DNA of 64,000 nt, from the NCBI GenBank assembly GCA_051000345.1, contig JBPCOJ010000009.1:1-64000 (forward strand), given 5' to 3'. Below, piece after piece: positions 25,036 through 33,817 of this stretch. The notes beneath the pieces were generated by a model. It ran no database searches. It saw only the letters and a program-made list of their open reading frames with translations, and was not told the origin of the DNA. How positions within the stretch are numbered: the first letter of the stretch is position 1; each line of letters begins with the position of its first letter. The stretch is from JBHENC01 sp051000345. Its GTDB lineage: Bacteria; Acidobacteriota; Blastocatellia; Pyrinomonadales; Pyrinomonadaceae. A program made the translations under genes and the position numbers.

Positions 25036-26067
25036 TCATTCCTTGCGCTTTTCCATTGCTGCAAGACGCATCTCAAGAGCGCGGATTGTGCGTTGCATGT
25101 CGCCTAATCTTCTGAACGCGGCAACGGAGCGCAGCCAATCTCGGTTGTCGAAGGCGGGAATGCCGGAGATGATTTTGCCCGGTTCGACGTTGTGGCTGGT
25201 CGCGGATTTGGCGGTGAGCACGGCGTCGTCGCCGATGGTTAAGTGCCCGGCGACGCCCGCTTGTCCAGCGAGGATCACGCGGTCTCCGATGTGAGAACTT
25301 CCGGCGAGTCCGACTTGCGCGCAGAGTAGCGCGTCGCAGCCAACCGTGCATGAGTGGCCGATCTGCACGAGGTTGTCAATTTTCGCGCCGCGCTTGATGC
25401 GTGTTTCGCCGACGGACGCGCGGTCAATGCAAGTGCCTGCGCCGATCTCTACATCATCTTCAACGACGACGCGTCCCGTTTGCGGAATCTTCAGCCAGCG
25501 TTTTTCTTCGTCCTTCGCATAACCGAACCCATCCGAGCCGATGACCGCATTGTTGTGGATGACGACGCGCTCGCCGAGTTGTGAGTTTTCGCGTATGGCG
25601 ACGCCGGAATGAATGATTGAATCAACGCCGATCTGCGCGCCGTCGTAAACTGTCGCGTTCGGATGAATACGCACGCCGCTTGCGACGACACATTCTCGTC
25701 CGACATAAACATGCGCGCCGATCCACACGTCTTCGGCAACGCGTGCCGTTTCGTCAATAATCGCCGTCGGATGAATGAACGGCTCAAATGCCGGTTCGGG
25801 ATGAAATAAACGCAGCGCGCGCGTGTAAGCGAGGTACGGATCAGCGGCGCGCAGGATTGAGAGTTTCGCGGAAACTTCAACCCCTTCGCTGACGAAGATT
25901 GCCGACGCTCGAGTATGCGCGACACGCGTGGTGTAGCGCGGGTTGGCGAGGAACGTTACTTGTCCGGGCGCGGCCTCATTTAGTCCGGCAGCGCCGTGGA
26001 TTTCAATGTTCGTGTCAATTGCTTCAAGGCGTGTGTTCGTTTGCGCAGCAAGTTCAGCGAGTTTCAT
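25036..26067 (-). CDS. lpxD: UDP-3-O-(3-hydroxyacyl)glucosamine N-acyltransferase
   Basis: This 343-aa protein acylates UDP-3-O-acylglucosamine at N2, the third step of lipid A synthesis. The N-terminal uridine-binding region includes GQVTFLANPRY. The C-terminal half is a left-handed parallel beta-helix of hexapeptide repeats, with the catalytic His region IDNLVQIGHSCTVG and GQAGVAGHLTIGD. The ATG at 26067 matches the family start (LAELAAQTN). No lpxA, lpxB or fabZ lies beside it, so the lipid A genes are dispersed in this genome. Confidence 0.95.
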   Translation of the reverse strand: MKLAELAAQTNTRLEAIDTNIEIHGAAGLNEAAPGQVTFLANPRYTTRVAHTRASAIFVSEGVEVSAKLSILRAADPYLAYTRALRLFHPEPAFEPFIHPTAIIDETARVAEDVWIGAHVYVGRECVVASGVRIHPNATVYDGAQIGVDSIIHSGVAIRENSQLGERVVIHNNAVIGSDGFGYAKDEEKRWLKIPQTGRVVVEDDVEIGAGTCIDRASVGETRIKRGAKIDNLVQIGHSCTVGCDALLCAQVGLAGSSHIGDRVILAGQAGVAGHLTIGDDAVLTAKSATSHNVEPGKIISGIPAFDNRDWLRSVAAFRRLGDMQRTIRALEMRLAAMEKRKE

Positions 26068-26100
26068 GCGGAAAAGTTTACCGCAGACAACTGAAGATTA

Positions 26101-26240
26101 GCCACAGAGGCACAGAGATTAGGAAACAGTTTTCAGTTTTGAGTTTTCAGTAGATAAGCCGGTAGCTTTGTGCTGTAAGTTCTAAACTGAAAACTCAAAA
26201 CCGAAAACTGCTTGACTCTGTGCCTCTGTGTCTCTGTGGC
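26101..26240. repeat. Nested repeat: heptad CAGTTTT arrays inside 8-bp CACAGAG arrays, locus D
   Basis: Inner left array: CAGTTTT, CAGTTTT, GAGTTTT, CAGTAGA (26127-26154). Inner right: AAACTGA, AAACTCA, AAACCGA, AAACTGC (26184-26211). Outer arms have an 8-bp period: GCCACAGAGGCACAGAG (26101-26117) and its inverse ending CTCTGTGGC (26216-26240). It lies between lpxD and priA. Confidence 0.8.
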
Positions 26241-26250
26241 AAAATTTTCT

Positions 26251-28767
26251 TTACATTAAGTTCACCGGATCGATTTCCAGATTGACGTTGTGAAGATTTG
26301 TGCCTTGCGCGGCGGCGTTGGCGAATGCGACATCGAGTAATTGTCTTAGGCGCGGGCGGCTGCGCGATTTGATGAGAAGTTGAATACGGTGTTCTCCGCG
26401 AAGTCGTGCAAGCGGCGCGGGCGCGGGGCCTAAGATACGGCAATCCTTGTTTGTGTTCGCTTCGACGAGCGCGACTTTCAGTTCGTCGGCGGTGGCCTGC
26501 GTGCGGCCTAGTTCTTCGCCGTGAACGAGCAGGGAAGCGAGCGCGACAAACGGCGGGTAATGCAGATTTTTGCGGTAGTTGATTTCTTCGTCGTAAAAGG
26601 CTTGGTAGTCCTGCGCGCAGGCGTGGCGAAGCGCGTAGTGATGCGGGTGAAAAGTTTGGACGAGGACACGTCCGGCACGTTCGCCGCGTCCGGCGCGTCC
26701 GGCCACCTGCGTGATTAATTGAAACGTTCTTTCGGCAGAACGAAAGTCCGGCAGCGCGAGTCCTGCGTCAACCGAGACGACGCCGACGAGCGTGACGTTC
26801 GGAAAGTCGTGGCCTTTGGCGAGCATCTGCGTGCCGACGAGCATATCGAGTTCGCCCGCGCCGAATTCCATAATCGCTTTCTCGAAAAGATTACGCCGCG
26901 AAGTCGTATCACGATCGAGCCGCGCGATGCGCAAGGCGGGAAAACGCTTGCGCAGAATTTCTTCGAGTTGCTCTGTGCCTTCGCCGACGAACTGAATATA
27001 TTTTCCCGCGCAGAGCGGGCACTTCGAGGGCGGCGTCATGCGGTGAGCGCAGTAGTGGCAGATAAGGCTCGCTTCGCCGCGATGAAACGTGAGCGTCACG
27101 TCGCAGTTCGGGCATTGGATTGATTCGCCGCACGAACGACAAACGACGAAACTGGAATAGCCGCGACGATTCAAAAGCACGATTGATTGTTCGCCTCGTT
27201 GATGCGTTTCCTCAATGGCTTGCAACAGTTCATCGGAGAAGACTTCGGCTTTGCCGTGCCGCGCGAAGACCGTTCGCATGTCTATGATTTCGGCGGTTGC
27301 CATCGCGCGGTCAGCGATACGATTGGCGAGTTGTAAGTAACGGTACTTTCCACCCCGCGCATTGTAGAAGGATTCGAGCGAAGGTGTTGCGGAGCCGAGC
27401 ACGACGACTGCGCCTGCTTTCAGTGCGCGCACAATCGCGGTGTCTCTGCCGTTGTAATAAGGCGATTCCTGTTGGCGGTAAGAGCCTTCGTGTTCTTCGT
27501 CAACGATGATGATGCCAAGGTCGGAGACGGGCGCAAACACAGCCGAGCGCGTGCCGATCACAACGCGCGCTTCACCCTTCTTCAGGCGGCTCCATTCGTC
27601 GAAGCGCTCGCCAATAGTTAAGGATGAATGAAAAATTGCGACGCGGTCGCCGAAGTGCGCGCGCAGGCGACGCGAGAAAACAGGCGTTAGCGCAATCTCC
27701 GGCACAAGCATCATCGCCGTGCGGTTCATCTGAAGCGCGGCGCGCATGGCGCGTATATAAACTTCCGTTTTGCCGCTTCCCGTGACGCCGTGCAACAGAA
27801 ATGCTTCATAGCGCTTTTGTTCAAGCGGCGTTTTGATTTCTGCAAGGGCGGCGGCCTGCGCTTCGGTCAAGTCGAGTTCGCTGTTTTCCGGCAACTGCGC
27901 GCCTGCGAGCGGATCGCGGCGAACGCTGCGCACAAAGACTTCGACGAGGCCGCGTTTTTCGAGCGTTTGAATTGACGAAGCGCTTGCCTCCGCGCGTTCC
28001 AGCAAATCCGTGAACGCCATCTCGCCGTCTTCCGTGAGCAATGCTTCGATGATGCGTTGTTGGGCGGCGGAGAGCACGCGCGCCGTGTCCTTCGCGTTTT
28101 GTGTTTCGAGCGGAAGCAGTCGCACGGCCTTGCGGCGTTTTGCTTTTGCCGTCACGGAGCGCGCGCGATGCGAAAGCTTAATCCATCCGGCACGTTCGAG
28201 CGCGCGGGCAGTGGTTCCGGCGCGCGCGTCGCCAATGTGCTGCGCCAGATTGCGCAAGGTTGTCTCCGCTTCTTCAGCGACGAATTGCAGTGCGCGTGCT
28301 TTGATCGTCACCGCACGTTTGCTCGATAGCCGCGCGAGTTCATCGCGGCCTTCGGCGGTGACGGTGAGTATTTGTTCGATGGTCGCGTTGAGTCCGGCGG
28401 GCAGCGCGGCCTTTAAGACTTCGCCCCACGGCGCGGCGTAATACTCGGAAACCCAGCGCGTAATCTCGACGATTTCGGGCGTCAGGAGCGGCTCGGCGTC
28501 AAGGAGTTCTTCGGCTTCCTTGATTTCCACTTCGCTCCAATCCGTGCCGGGATCAAGTTCAGTATGAAGCGCGACGATATAACCCGTGAGGCGTTTGCGT
28601 CCGAAGGGAACAATCAAGCGCGAGCCGATTTGCGCTTCTGTTTGCAAGGCGAGCGGCAGGCGATACGTAAACGTTTGCATCACGCGCAGCGGCACGGCGA
28701 CTTCCGCGTAAAGCGGCGTCGTGGGTGCGGCTTCGCGTGGCGTCCCGGTGAAAGCGTTGACAGTCAA
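26251..28767 (-). CDS. priA: Primosomal replication protein PriA (helicase)
   Basis: This 838-aa DEAH-type helicase restarts stalled replication forks. It shows an N-terminal DNA-binding domain (VAVPLRVMQTFTYRLP), Walker A in GVTGSGKTEVY, the DEEH box in IIVDEEHEGSY, VVLGSATPS, and zinc cysteines in CRSCGESIQCPNC and CHYC followed by CPLC. The last conserved helicase motif is QVAGRAGRGERAG. The start is a TTG at 28767; a GTG some 25 residues in is an alternative. It follows the Uma2-family gene with little spacing. Confidence 0.95.
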   Translation of the reverse strand: MTVNAFTGTPREAAPTTPLYAEVAVPLRVMQTFTYRLPLALQTEAQIGSRLIVPFGRKRLTGYIVALHTELDPGTDWSEVEIKEAEELLDAEPLLTPEIVEITRWVSEYYAAPWGEVLKAALPAGLNATIEQILTVTAEGRDELARLSSKRAVTIKARALQFVAEEAETTLRNLAQHIGDARAGTTARALERAGWIKLSHRARSVTAKAKRRKAVRLLPLETQNAKDTARVLSAAQQRIIEALLTEDGEMAFTDLLERAEASASSIQTLEKRGLVEVFVRSVRRDPLAGAQLPENSELDLTEAQAAALAEIKTPLEQKRYEAFLLHGVTGSGKTEVYIRAMRAALQMNRTAMMLVPEIALTPVFSRRLRAHFGDRVAIFHSSLTIGERFDEWSRLKKGEARVVIGTRSAVFAPVSDLGIIIVDEEHEGSYRQQESPYYNGRDTAIVRALKAGAVVVLGSATPSLESFYNARGGKYRYLQLANRIADRAMATAEIIDMRTVFARHGKAEVFSDELLQAIEETHQRGEQSIVLLNRRGYSSFVVCRSCGESIQCPNCDVTLTFHRGEASLICHYCAHRMTPPSKCPLCAGKYIQFVGEGTEQLEEILRKRFPALRIARLDRDTTSRRNLFEKAIMEFGAGELDMLVGTQMLAKGHDFPNVTLVGVVSVDAGLALPDFRSAERTFQLITQVAGRAGRGERAGRVLVQTFHPHHYALRHACAQDYQAFYDEEINYRKNLHYPPFVALASLLVHGEELGRTQATADELKVALVEANTNKDCRILGPAPAPLARLRGEHRIQLLIKSRSRPRLRQLLDVAFANAAAQGTNLHNVNLEIDPVNLM

Positions 28768-28791
28768 AGCGATGGAATTTTGCAGGGCGGA

Positions 28792-29352
28792 TTATCCTAA
28801 GACAGCATCGACATTGATTTTGAGATCAGGCACAGTCTCTGATGTGAAAGTTTCCCCGTGTTTGAGAAGTCGTGTGTGTTCATATGTGCCGTTCGCGGGC
28901 TGTGCGTAGGTTTCAATTATTTCCTCTGGCAGATTAACTATCCACACTTCGGCAATGCTCGCATGTGCGTAGGACGAAAGTTTGATTTTCCGGTCATAGT
29001 CGAGTGTGGTATCTGAAACTTCAATGACGAGCAGCACGTCCGTTGATTGCGGCAGCGCATGTTCGTAAAAATCTTCGCGGAACTTAAGCAGTGCTACGTC
29101 CGGCTGCGGCTCCGAAAAATCGTCGAGCACAATCGGATTTTGTATGCTCACAATTACTGTATTGCTCACTTGGCGATTTAGAATTCGGCTCAAACGATTA
29201 ACACACGCTGCATGGCGTTTGCCTATCGGTGACATCTTGATAATTTCTCCTGCGATTAACTCGAAGCGCTCATTCGCAGGCAGGATGCCCGCCTCACCCA
29301 TGCGTTCGTACTCGCTGGCGGTGAACCAATGTTTTGCAAATCGAACTGACAT
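28792..29352 (-). CDS. Uma2-family (DUF820) putative restriction-like nuclease
   Basis: This protein of about 186 aa has the Uma2/DUF820 layout: FTASEYERMGEAGIL, then NERFELIAGEIIKMSPIG with HAACVNRL, the QPDVALL beta strand and the catalytic-type LVIEVSDTTLDYDRKIK, in which Asp and Glu-x-Ser-Asp supply a PD-(D/E)XK-like core. Members are common in cyanobacteria and some other phyla and are of uncertain function. The ATG at 29352 is preferred to the in-frame extension. It is the gene just before priA on the minus strand. Confidence 0.85.
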   Translation of the reverse strand: MSVRFAKHWFTASEYERMGEAGILPANERFELIAGEIIKMSPIGKRHAACVNRLSRILNRQVSNTVIVSIQNPIVLDDFSEPQPDVALLKFREDFYEHALPQSTDVLLVIEVSDTTLDYDRKIKLSSYAHASIAEVWIVNLPEEIIETYAQPANGTYEHTRLLKHGETFTSETVPDLKINVDAVLG

Positions 29353-29409
29353 TTTTCCTGCTCTCCCTTTAACGCAAAAATCTTGCAACGGGCGGCGCGT
29401 TTGCCTTCT

Positions 29410-30006
29410 TTAACTTGAAGCGAGAAGGGAGCGCACCTTTTTCATGTCTTCCCATACTTCGCGTTTCTTCGACGGATCGCGCAGCAAGTAAGCCGGATTG
29501 AATGTCGGCATCAATTTCGACGCGCCGTAATCGTGAAACTCGCCGCGCATTTGCGAGATGGGTTTCTTTGTGCGAAGCAGCGCGCGCGTCGGGGTGTTGC
29601 CGAAAGCGATGACCACGCGCGGGCGCACAACTGAGAGTTCGCGGTGTAGATACGGAGTGAAAAAATTGAGCACATCGGGCGTCAATTCATCGCCGTTGGA
29701 AATAATTTTGACGACGTTCGTCAGGTAACAATCCGCGCGCTTGAGATTAATGGCGGCGAGTATGCGGTCGAGCATTTGTCCGGCAGGCCCCATGAACGGC
29801 TGGCCGGAATCAATGTCCGGCGTCCCCGGCGATTCACCGACGACGGCAACCTTCGCGCCTACAATCCCCACACCGAAAACGAAGATGCGCTCGGCATATT
29901 GCGGCAAGGCTTTCGCGCGCTGCAACTGCTCCGCGTTGATTTCATCGAGCGTCTCGTTTGATTCGGTGGGCGTCGGGTCAAACAAAAGTGATTGCGAAGA
30001 ATTCAT
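29410..30006 (-). CDS. Uracil-DNA glycosylase family paralogue, Fe-S cysteines lost
   Basis: This 198-aa protein clearly belongs to the family 4/5 uracil-DNA glycosylase superfamily: VVGESPGTPDIDSGQPFMGPAGQML is motif 1 and MPTFNPAYLLRDPSKK motif 2. It lacks all four cluster cysteines of its neighbour: no N-terminal CxxC, and IISNG and FF where the other Cys fall. Motif 2 has Asn in place of the His in the usual HPAYLL. The ATG start gives a short, Ser/Glu-rich N-terminus. It follows its paralogue by 30 bp and shares its last 25 residues almost word for word, so a tandem duplication is likely. Catalytic activity is doubtful or altered. Confidence 0.85.
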   Translation of the reverse strand: MNSSQSLLFDPTPTESNETLDEINAEQLQRAKALPQYAERIFVFGVGIVGAKVAVVGESPGTPDIDSGQPFMGPAGQMLDRILAAINLKRADCYLTNVVKIISNGDELTPDVLNFFTPYLHRELSVVRPRVVIAFGNTPTRALLRTKKPISQMRGEFHDYGASKLMPTFNPAYLLRDPSKKREVWEDMKKVRSLLASS

Positions 30007-30036
30007 AAGTTGAAAATCTATGCTTCGTTGTTTCCG

Positions 30037-31059
30037 CTATCGTTGGCCGTCTAGATACGCGCGCACTTTTTTCATGTCTTCCCACGTTTCGCGTTTTTTC
30101 GTCGGGTCGCGCAAAAGATATGCGGGATGAAACGTCGGCATAACTTTGATGCCGTTGTAGTCCTGAAAAATGCCGCGCAGTTTAGTAATGCCTTCCTTTG
30201 TGTCGAGCAAGTTTTTCATCGCCGTGTTGCCGAGTACAACAATTATTTCGGGTTGCACGACGGCGATTTCACGTATCAAAAAAGGCTTGCAGATTTTGGC
30301 TTCGGCGAGCACGGGCGTGCGATTGTTGGCAGGGCGGCAGCGATTGACGTTGCCGATAAAAACGTCCGCGCGTTTCATGCCGATGGCTTCGATGATTTTG
30401 TTGAGCAGTTGCCCTGCGCGCCCGACAAACGGCTTGCCCTGTGCGTCTTCGTCTGCGCCGGGAGCTTCGCCGACGAACATCAAACGCGCTTCGCGGTTGC
30501 CGTCCGAGTTAACGACCTGCGTGCGGCCTTCGCAACAAAGCGTGCAGCGCATACATGTCGGCGTGATGTCGGCGCGTATGTCTTCGAGCGTTTCATCGGG
30601 ACGGGCGAGGCTCGCATCATCCTGCGGCGTGATTTCGCCGAACAAAGTTTCGCGCGGCGCGGGCGTGGCTTCGGCCTGCGATGTGTCGGTTCGTTTAGCC
30701 ATGTCTGTTGTTCCCGTCGGTTCAAAGGATTGTTTGCGGAAGAGCGCAGAAGGAGCATCATCAGCATCATTAACGGGCGGCGATAATTGTTGCGAGCGCG
30801 TCGGCGGTGTCGCGTTTGTAACGGCGGCGGCATTGCGCGCGAGAGCTGACTGACTGGTTGTGCCTTTGCCTGTCTGACTCGCTGCATGACTCGTTGCGTG
30901 TGCGCGCGCGCTTACGTTGGCGGATGGCGATGCGGCGGTGTTTTGCACGGCGGCGGTTTCCGCGAATTCAATGCCAAGTTCGCGCGCGTAAGTTAATTGC
31001 TCGCCGAGTTCCGTTGCGAGCGCAAGCATTTCGTTTTTCATTTGCGATGCGTCGTTCAT
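30037..31059 (-). CDS. Uracil-DNA glycosylase, family 4-like, with Fe-S cluster
   Basis: This 340-aa protein is a type 4 uracil-DNA glycosylase that excises uracil from DNA. The N-terminal 150 residues are an unusual low-complexity, Ala/Thr-rich extension. The catalytic domain then shows CMRCTLCCEG, motif 1 as VGEAPGADEDAQGKPFVGRAGQLL, further cluster cysteines in VNRCRP and AKICKP, and motif 2 as FHPAYLLRDP. All expected ligands and the motif-2 His are present, unlike the paralogue downstream. It overlaps no neighbour and reads toward the paralogue on the minus strand. Confidence 0.92.
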   Translation of the reverse strand: MNDASQMKNEMLALATELGEQLTYARELGIEFAETAAVQNTAASPSANVSARAHATSHAASQTGKGTTSQSALARNAAAVTNATPPTRSQQLSPPVNDADDAPSALFRKQSFEPTGTTDMAKRTDTSQAEATPAPRETLFGEITPQDDASLARPDETLEDIRADITPTCMRCTLCCEGRTQVVNSDGNREARLMFVGEAPGADEDAQGKPFVGRAGQLLNKIIEAIGMKRADVFIGNVNRCRPANNRTPVLAEAKICKPFLIREIAVVQPEIIVVLGNTAMKNLLDTKEGITKLRGIFQDYNGIKVMPTFHPAYLLRDPTKKRETWEDMKKVRAYLDGQR

Positions 31060-31069
31060 CGAAGTCTTT

Positions 31070-32368
31070 TCAATCTGCGCCGGAGCTTACAGACTCCACT
31101 GTGATTTGATCGGGCGCGGCGACGCTTTTTTCATCGCGGCGAAGGTGCGCGATTTGATCCAAAATGCTGTGCGCGGCTTCGAGTTTGGAAACAAGCGGAA
31201 CTTCGAGCGGCAGATTGTCTGCGCGTTTGATAATCGTGATTGCATTGGTCGCCGTATCAAAGCCTGCGCCGTCGCGCGTGATGTCGTTGGCGACGATCAT
31301 ATCCAGATTCTTGCGCGATAATTTATCGAGCGCGTGAGCAATCACATTGTCGGATTCAGCGGCGAAGCCGACGACGAGCAATCCGTCGTGGCGGGCGCGC
31401 GCGACTTCCGCGAGAATGTCCACCGTCGGTTCGAGCACAAGCGTTAAGTCTTCGCCGGATTTTTTGATTTTGCTTGCGGCGCGCATAACAGGCCGGTAAT
31501 CGGCAACCGCCGCCGCCGCGACGAAGATAGTTGCATAGGGCAATTCCTTTATCGCCGCCGCGTGCATGTCGGCGGCTGATGCGGCGCGAATGATGCGAGT
31601 CCCGGCGGGTTCCTGCGCGGTTGTGACGCCCGCCACAATCGTCACTTCTGCTCCGCGCGCGCGCGCCGCTTCCGCCACCGCAAAGCCCATGCGTCCCGAT
31701 GAGCGGTTTGAAAGAAAGCGCACGGGGTCAATTTCTTCGCGCGTTGCTCCGGCGGTGATAAGCACGCGCTCACCCACCAAATCCTGCGTGTTATGAATTG
31801 CTCCCGCATTTAAGATTTCGAGCGCGGCGGCAACGATTTTTTCCGGCTCGCTCAAGCGTCCCATGCCGACTGTGCCGCAGGCCATTTCGCCCGCGTTTGG
31901 TTCGACGAAGCGCACTCCGTCGCGGCGCAGTTGCGCGAGGTTGCGCCCCGTCGCCGGATGATTCCACATCGTGGTGTTCATCGCGGGCGCGACGAGCACG
32001 GGCGCTGTCGAGGCCAGATAAGTTGACGTGATAAAATCGTCGGCGATGCCGCCCGCGAATTTGGCGATGATGTTCGCGGTGGCGGGCGCAACGAGCAGCA
32101 AATCGACGCTTTGCGAAAATGTAATGTGCGCAATCGGGTCTGGATTGTCGGGCGCATAATCGTCCACGACGACGTGCGCGCCGGAGAGCGCGCGAAACGT
32201 CAGCGGCGTGATGAATTCGCAGGCGCGTTTTGTCATGGCGACGCGCACAGTGTGACCTGCCTGTTGCAGCCCGCGCAAAACCTCCGCAGCCTTGTACGCA
32301 GCGATGCCGCCGCTCACGCACAAAGCGATTCTTTTGCCGTCGTGCCGATGCGCTGCATTATTATTCAT
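31070..32368 (-). CDS. coaBC: Phosphopantothenoylcysteine decarboxylase / phosphopantothenate-cysteine ligase
   Basis: This 432-aa bifunctional protein of coenzyme A synthesis has an N-terminal flavoprotein decarboxylase domain with LCVSGGIAAYKAAEV, VAPAMNTTMWNHPAT and the CGTVGMGRL substrate clamp. The C-terminal CoaB domain has VLITAGATREEIDPVRFL, SNRSSGRMGFAVAEAA and VGFAAES. The ATG at 32368 starts the protein. It lies upstream of the glycosylase gene on the minus strand, with 10 bp between them, so the cluster may be cotranscribed. Confidence 0.95.
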   Translation of the reverse strand: MNNNAAHRHDGKRIALCVSGGIAAYKAAEVLRGLQQAGHTVRVAMTKRACEFITPLTFRALSGAHVVVDDYAPDNPDPIAHITFSQSVDLLLVAPATANIIAKFAGGIADDFITSTYLASTAPVLVAPAMNTTMWNHPATGRNLAQLRRDGVRFVEPNAGEMACGTVGMGRLSEPEKIVAAALEILNAGAIHNTQDLVGERVLITAGATREEIDPVRFLSNRSSGRMGFAVAEAARARGAEVTIVAGVTTAQEPAGTRIIRAASAADMHAAAIKELPYATIFVAAAAVADYRPVMRAASKIKKSGEDLTLVLEPTVDILAEVARARHDGLLVVGFAAESDNVIAHALDKLSRKNLDMIVANDITRDGAGFDTATNAITIIKRADNLPLEVPLVSKLEAAHSILDQIAHLRRDEKSVAAPDQITVESVSSGAD

Positions 32369-32533
32369 GTGGTGTTGTGGCGCGCTTATATGTCATTTCA
32401 CTTCAACGAAAATGTAGCACTGCCGGGAGCGGACACGCAACGCACACTTGCGCGCGGCTTTCCCGATGCCGATAATAAAGCTCGCTCGAAAGTCTCCCGC
32501 GAGCATTCGATGTAAGAAGACGTAACGGAACTC

Positions 32534-32628
32534 GCCACAGAGAGGAAAACAGTTTTTAGTTTTGAGTTTTCGGTTGGAAGCACAGATCAAGTATCTTATT
32601 CTACTGAAAACTGTTTCATTGTCTCTGT
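32534..32628. repeat. Heptad CAGTTTT repeat with CACAGAG outer arms, locus E
   Basis: The left array is CAGTTTT, TAGTTTT, GAGTTTT, CGGTTGG (32550-32577). The right arm is ACTGAAAACTG (32603-32613). Outer GCCACAGAGAGG (32534-32545) and an inverse CTCTGT near 32623 match locus D. It lies in the 269-bp divergent gap between coaBC and the next gene. Confidence 0.7.
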
Positions 32629-32637
32629 CGTTAATTT

Positions 32638-33282
32638 ATGAAACGGACTAAACTCTTTTTTCTCGCCAGCATAAGTTTAATACTCGCGGCTCTGCCCGTC
32701 TGCGGCGTGGCGCAGCATCGCGGGCGCGCGGTCACGACAGCCGCCGCGCAGTCGGACGCGGAGTTCGGCCCCGTTGTGCGCGCTTATCTGGGTTATCTGC
32801 GAAGCGAGCTGGAGGTTGTCGATGACCGCGCGAGCCGCCGCGAAATCAGCCCCGCATACTATCGCCGCAATGTGAATCGCATACGCGCTCTACGGCAGAT
32901 TGCCGTGCGAACGGCGCGCGAAAGCAACAACGATTATTTGCCGGAGTTCGAGGCAGTAACGCGCGACGAATTCGGCAGTCTCTTTGAAACGCCGCCGCGC
33001 CCGGAAATGTTTCGCACAGGCGAGGTGCTCAACAACACGTTTCGATTTCTCGGCGTGATACGCATGGTAGATGTCTTTTACGTTTTTGCGCGGCTCGATC
33101 CGTATGAGCAAGCAGAGCTAATGCAAAAGAGCGCACCCGCGCCCGCCGCCTCGCCTTTGCCCGCTGCTTCCGCCCACCCTGCTTTAGCGCCCGTCGTCAA
33201 CTCAAAGGCACCGACAACGGCGCAACCCGGCACGCCATCGACAGCGGCGCGCCCGCGACGTTCGGGTACGACGCCGCCCTAA
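32638..33282 (+). CDS. Secreted protein, function unknown, Pro/Ala-rich tail
   Basis: This 214-aa protein has a signal peptide (MKRTKLFFLASISLILAALP) ending at VAQHRG. The folded part runs to about residue 165 and contains an Arg-rich helical region (YYRRNVNRIRALRQIAVRTAR) and FRTGEVLNNTFRFLGVIRMVDVFY. The last 50 residues are low-complexity Ala/Pro/Ser and end in ARPRRSGTTPP, typical of an exported tail. I recognise no domain. It stands between coaBC (divergent) and a 112-aa unknown gene. Confidence 0.65.
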   Translation: MKRTKLFFLASISLILAALPVCGVAQHRGRAVTTAAAQSDAEFGPVVRAYLGYLRSELEVVDDRASRREISPAYYRRNVNRIRALRQIAVRTARESNNDYLPEFEAVTRDEFGSLFETPPRPEMFRTGEVLNNTFRFLGVIRMVDVFYVFARLDPYEQAELMQKSAPAPAASPLPAASAHPALAPVVNSKAPTTAQPGTPSTAARPRRSGTTPP

Positions 33283-33335
33283 TTCAATCTCTTGTATAAA
33301 TCCGGCCTGTTCAAAAAATATCCACACGAACTTCT

Positions 33336-33674
33336 ATGCAGCAAACCGAACTTTTCAAGGAGCGAATGGAAACAAGCGCGGTTGACGCGGAGCAAATCGT
33401 GTTGTATGCGCTCGGCGATTTTCAGGCGCGCGGCAAAGTTTTAGCCGAAAGGCCGCTGCCGCTCGACCGTTTGCGCGGAGCCTTAAGGCGCGCGGCGGAA
33501 GTTTTCAACGTCGCCGAGTTGGACAACAATCGCGCCGTCGCCGCTTTGAATGCGCTCGGCGCAGACGTGCGGCAAGTGCCGACATACGTCGCCAAGCATC
33601 CGTTTCGCGTCATCGTTTCGGAAACTCTGGCGGAACGAGCGCGTTTCGCTTACGAAGAACAGCAAGAAAAGTAG
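33336..33674 (+). CDS. Unknown 112-aa protein
   Basis: This protein has no signal peptide and is charged and helical, with VDAEQIVLYALGDFQARGKVL and RALRRAAEVFNVAELDNN. A short conserved-looking C-terminal segment is TYVAKHPFRVIVSETLAER. It starts at the ATG at 33336, 53 bp after the secreted unknown gene on the same strand, so it may share its transcript. I do not recognise a family. Confidence 0.6.
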   Translation: MQQTELFKERMETSAVDAEQIVLYALGDFQARGKVLAERPLPLDRLRGALRRAAEVFNVAELDNNRAVAALNALGADVRQVPTYVAKHPFRVIVSETLAERARFAYEEQQEK

Positions 33675-33817
33675 TTTCGCAAAGACGCATATTTTTGTGA
33701 GACGCGTGCCGTATCCCCGTAACGCCTGACATATATTTTTCCGATCCGAACGAAACACCGAACCTGTTGTGTTGACACTAAAATCGTGATGATACGAAAA
33801 ATTTCAGAACGCAGCGC

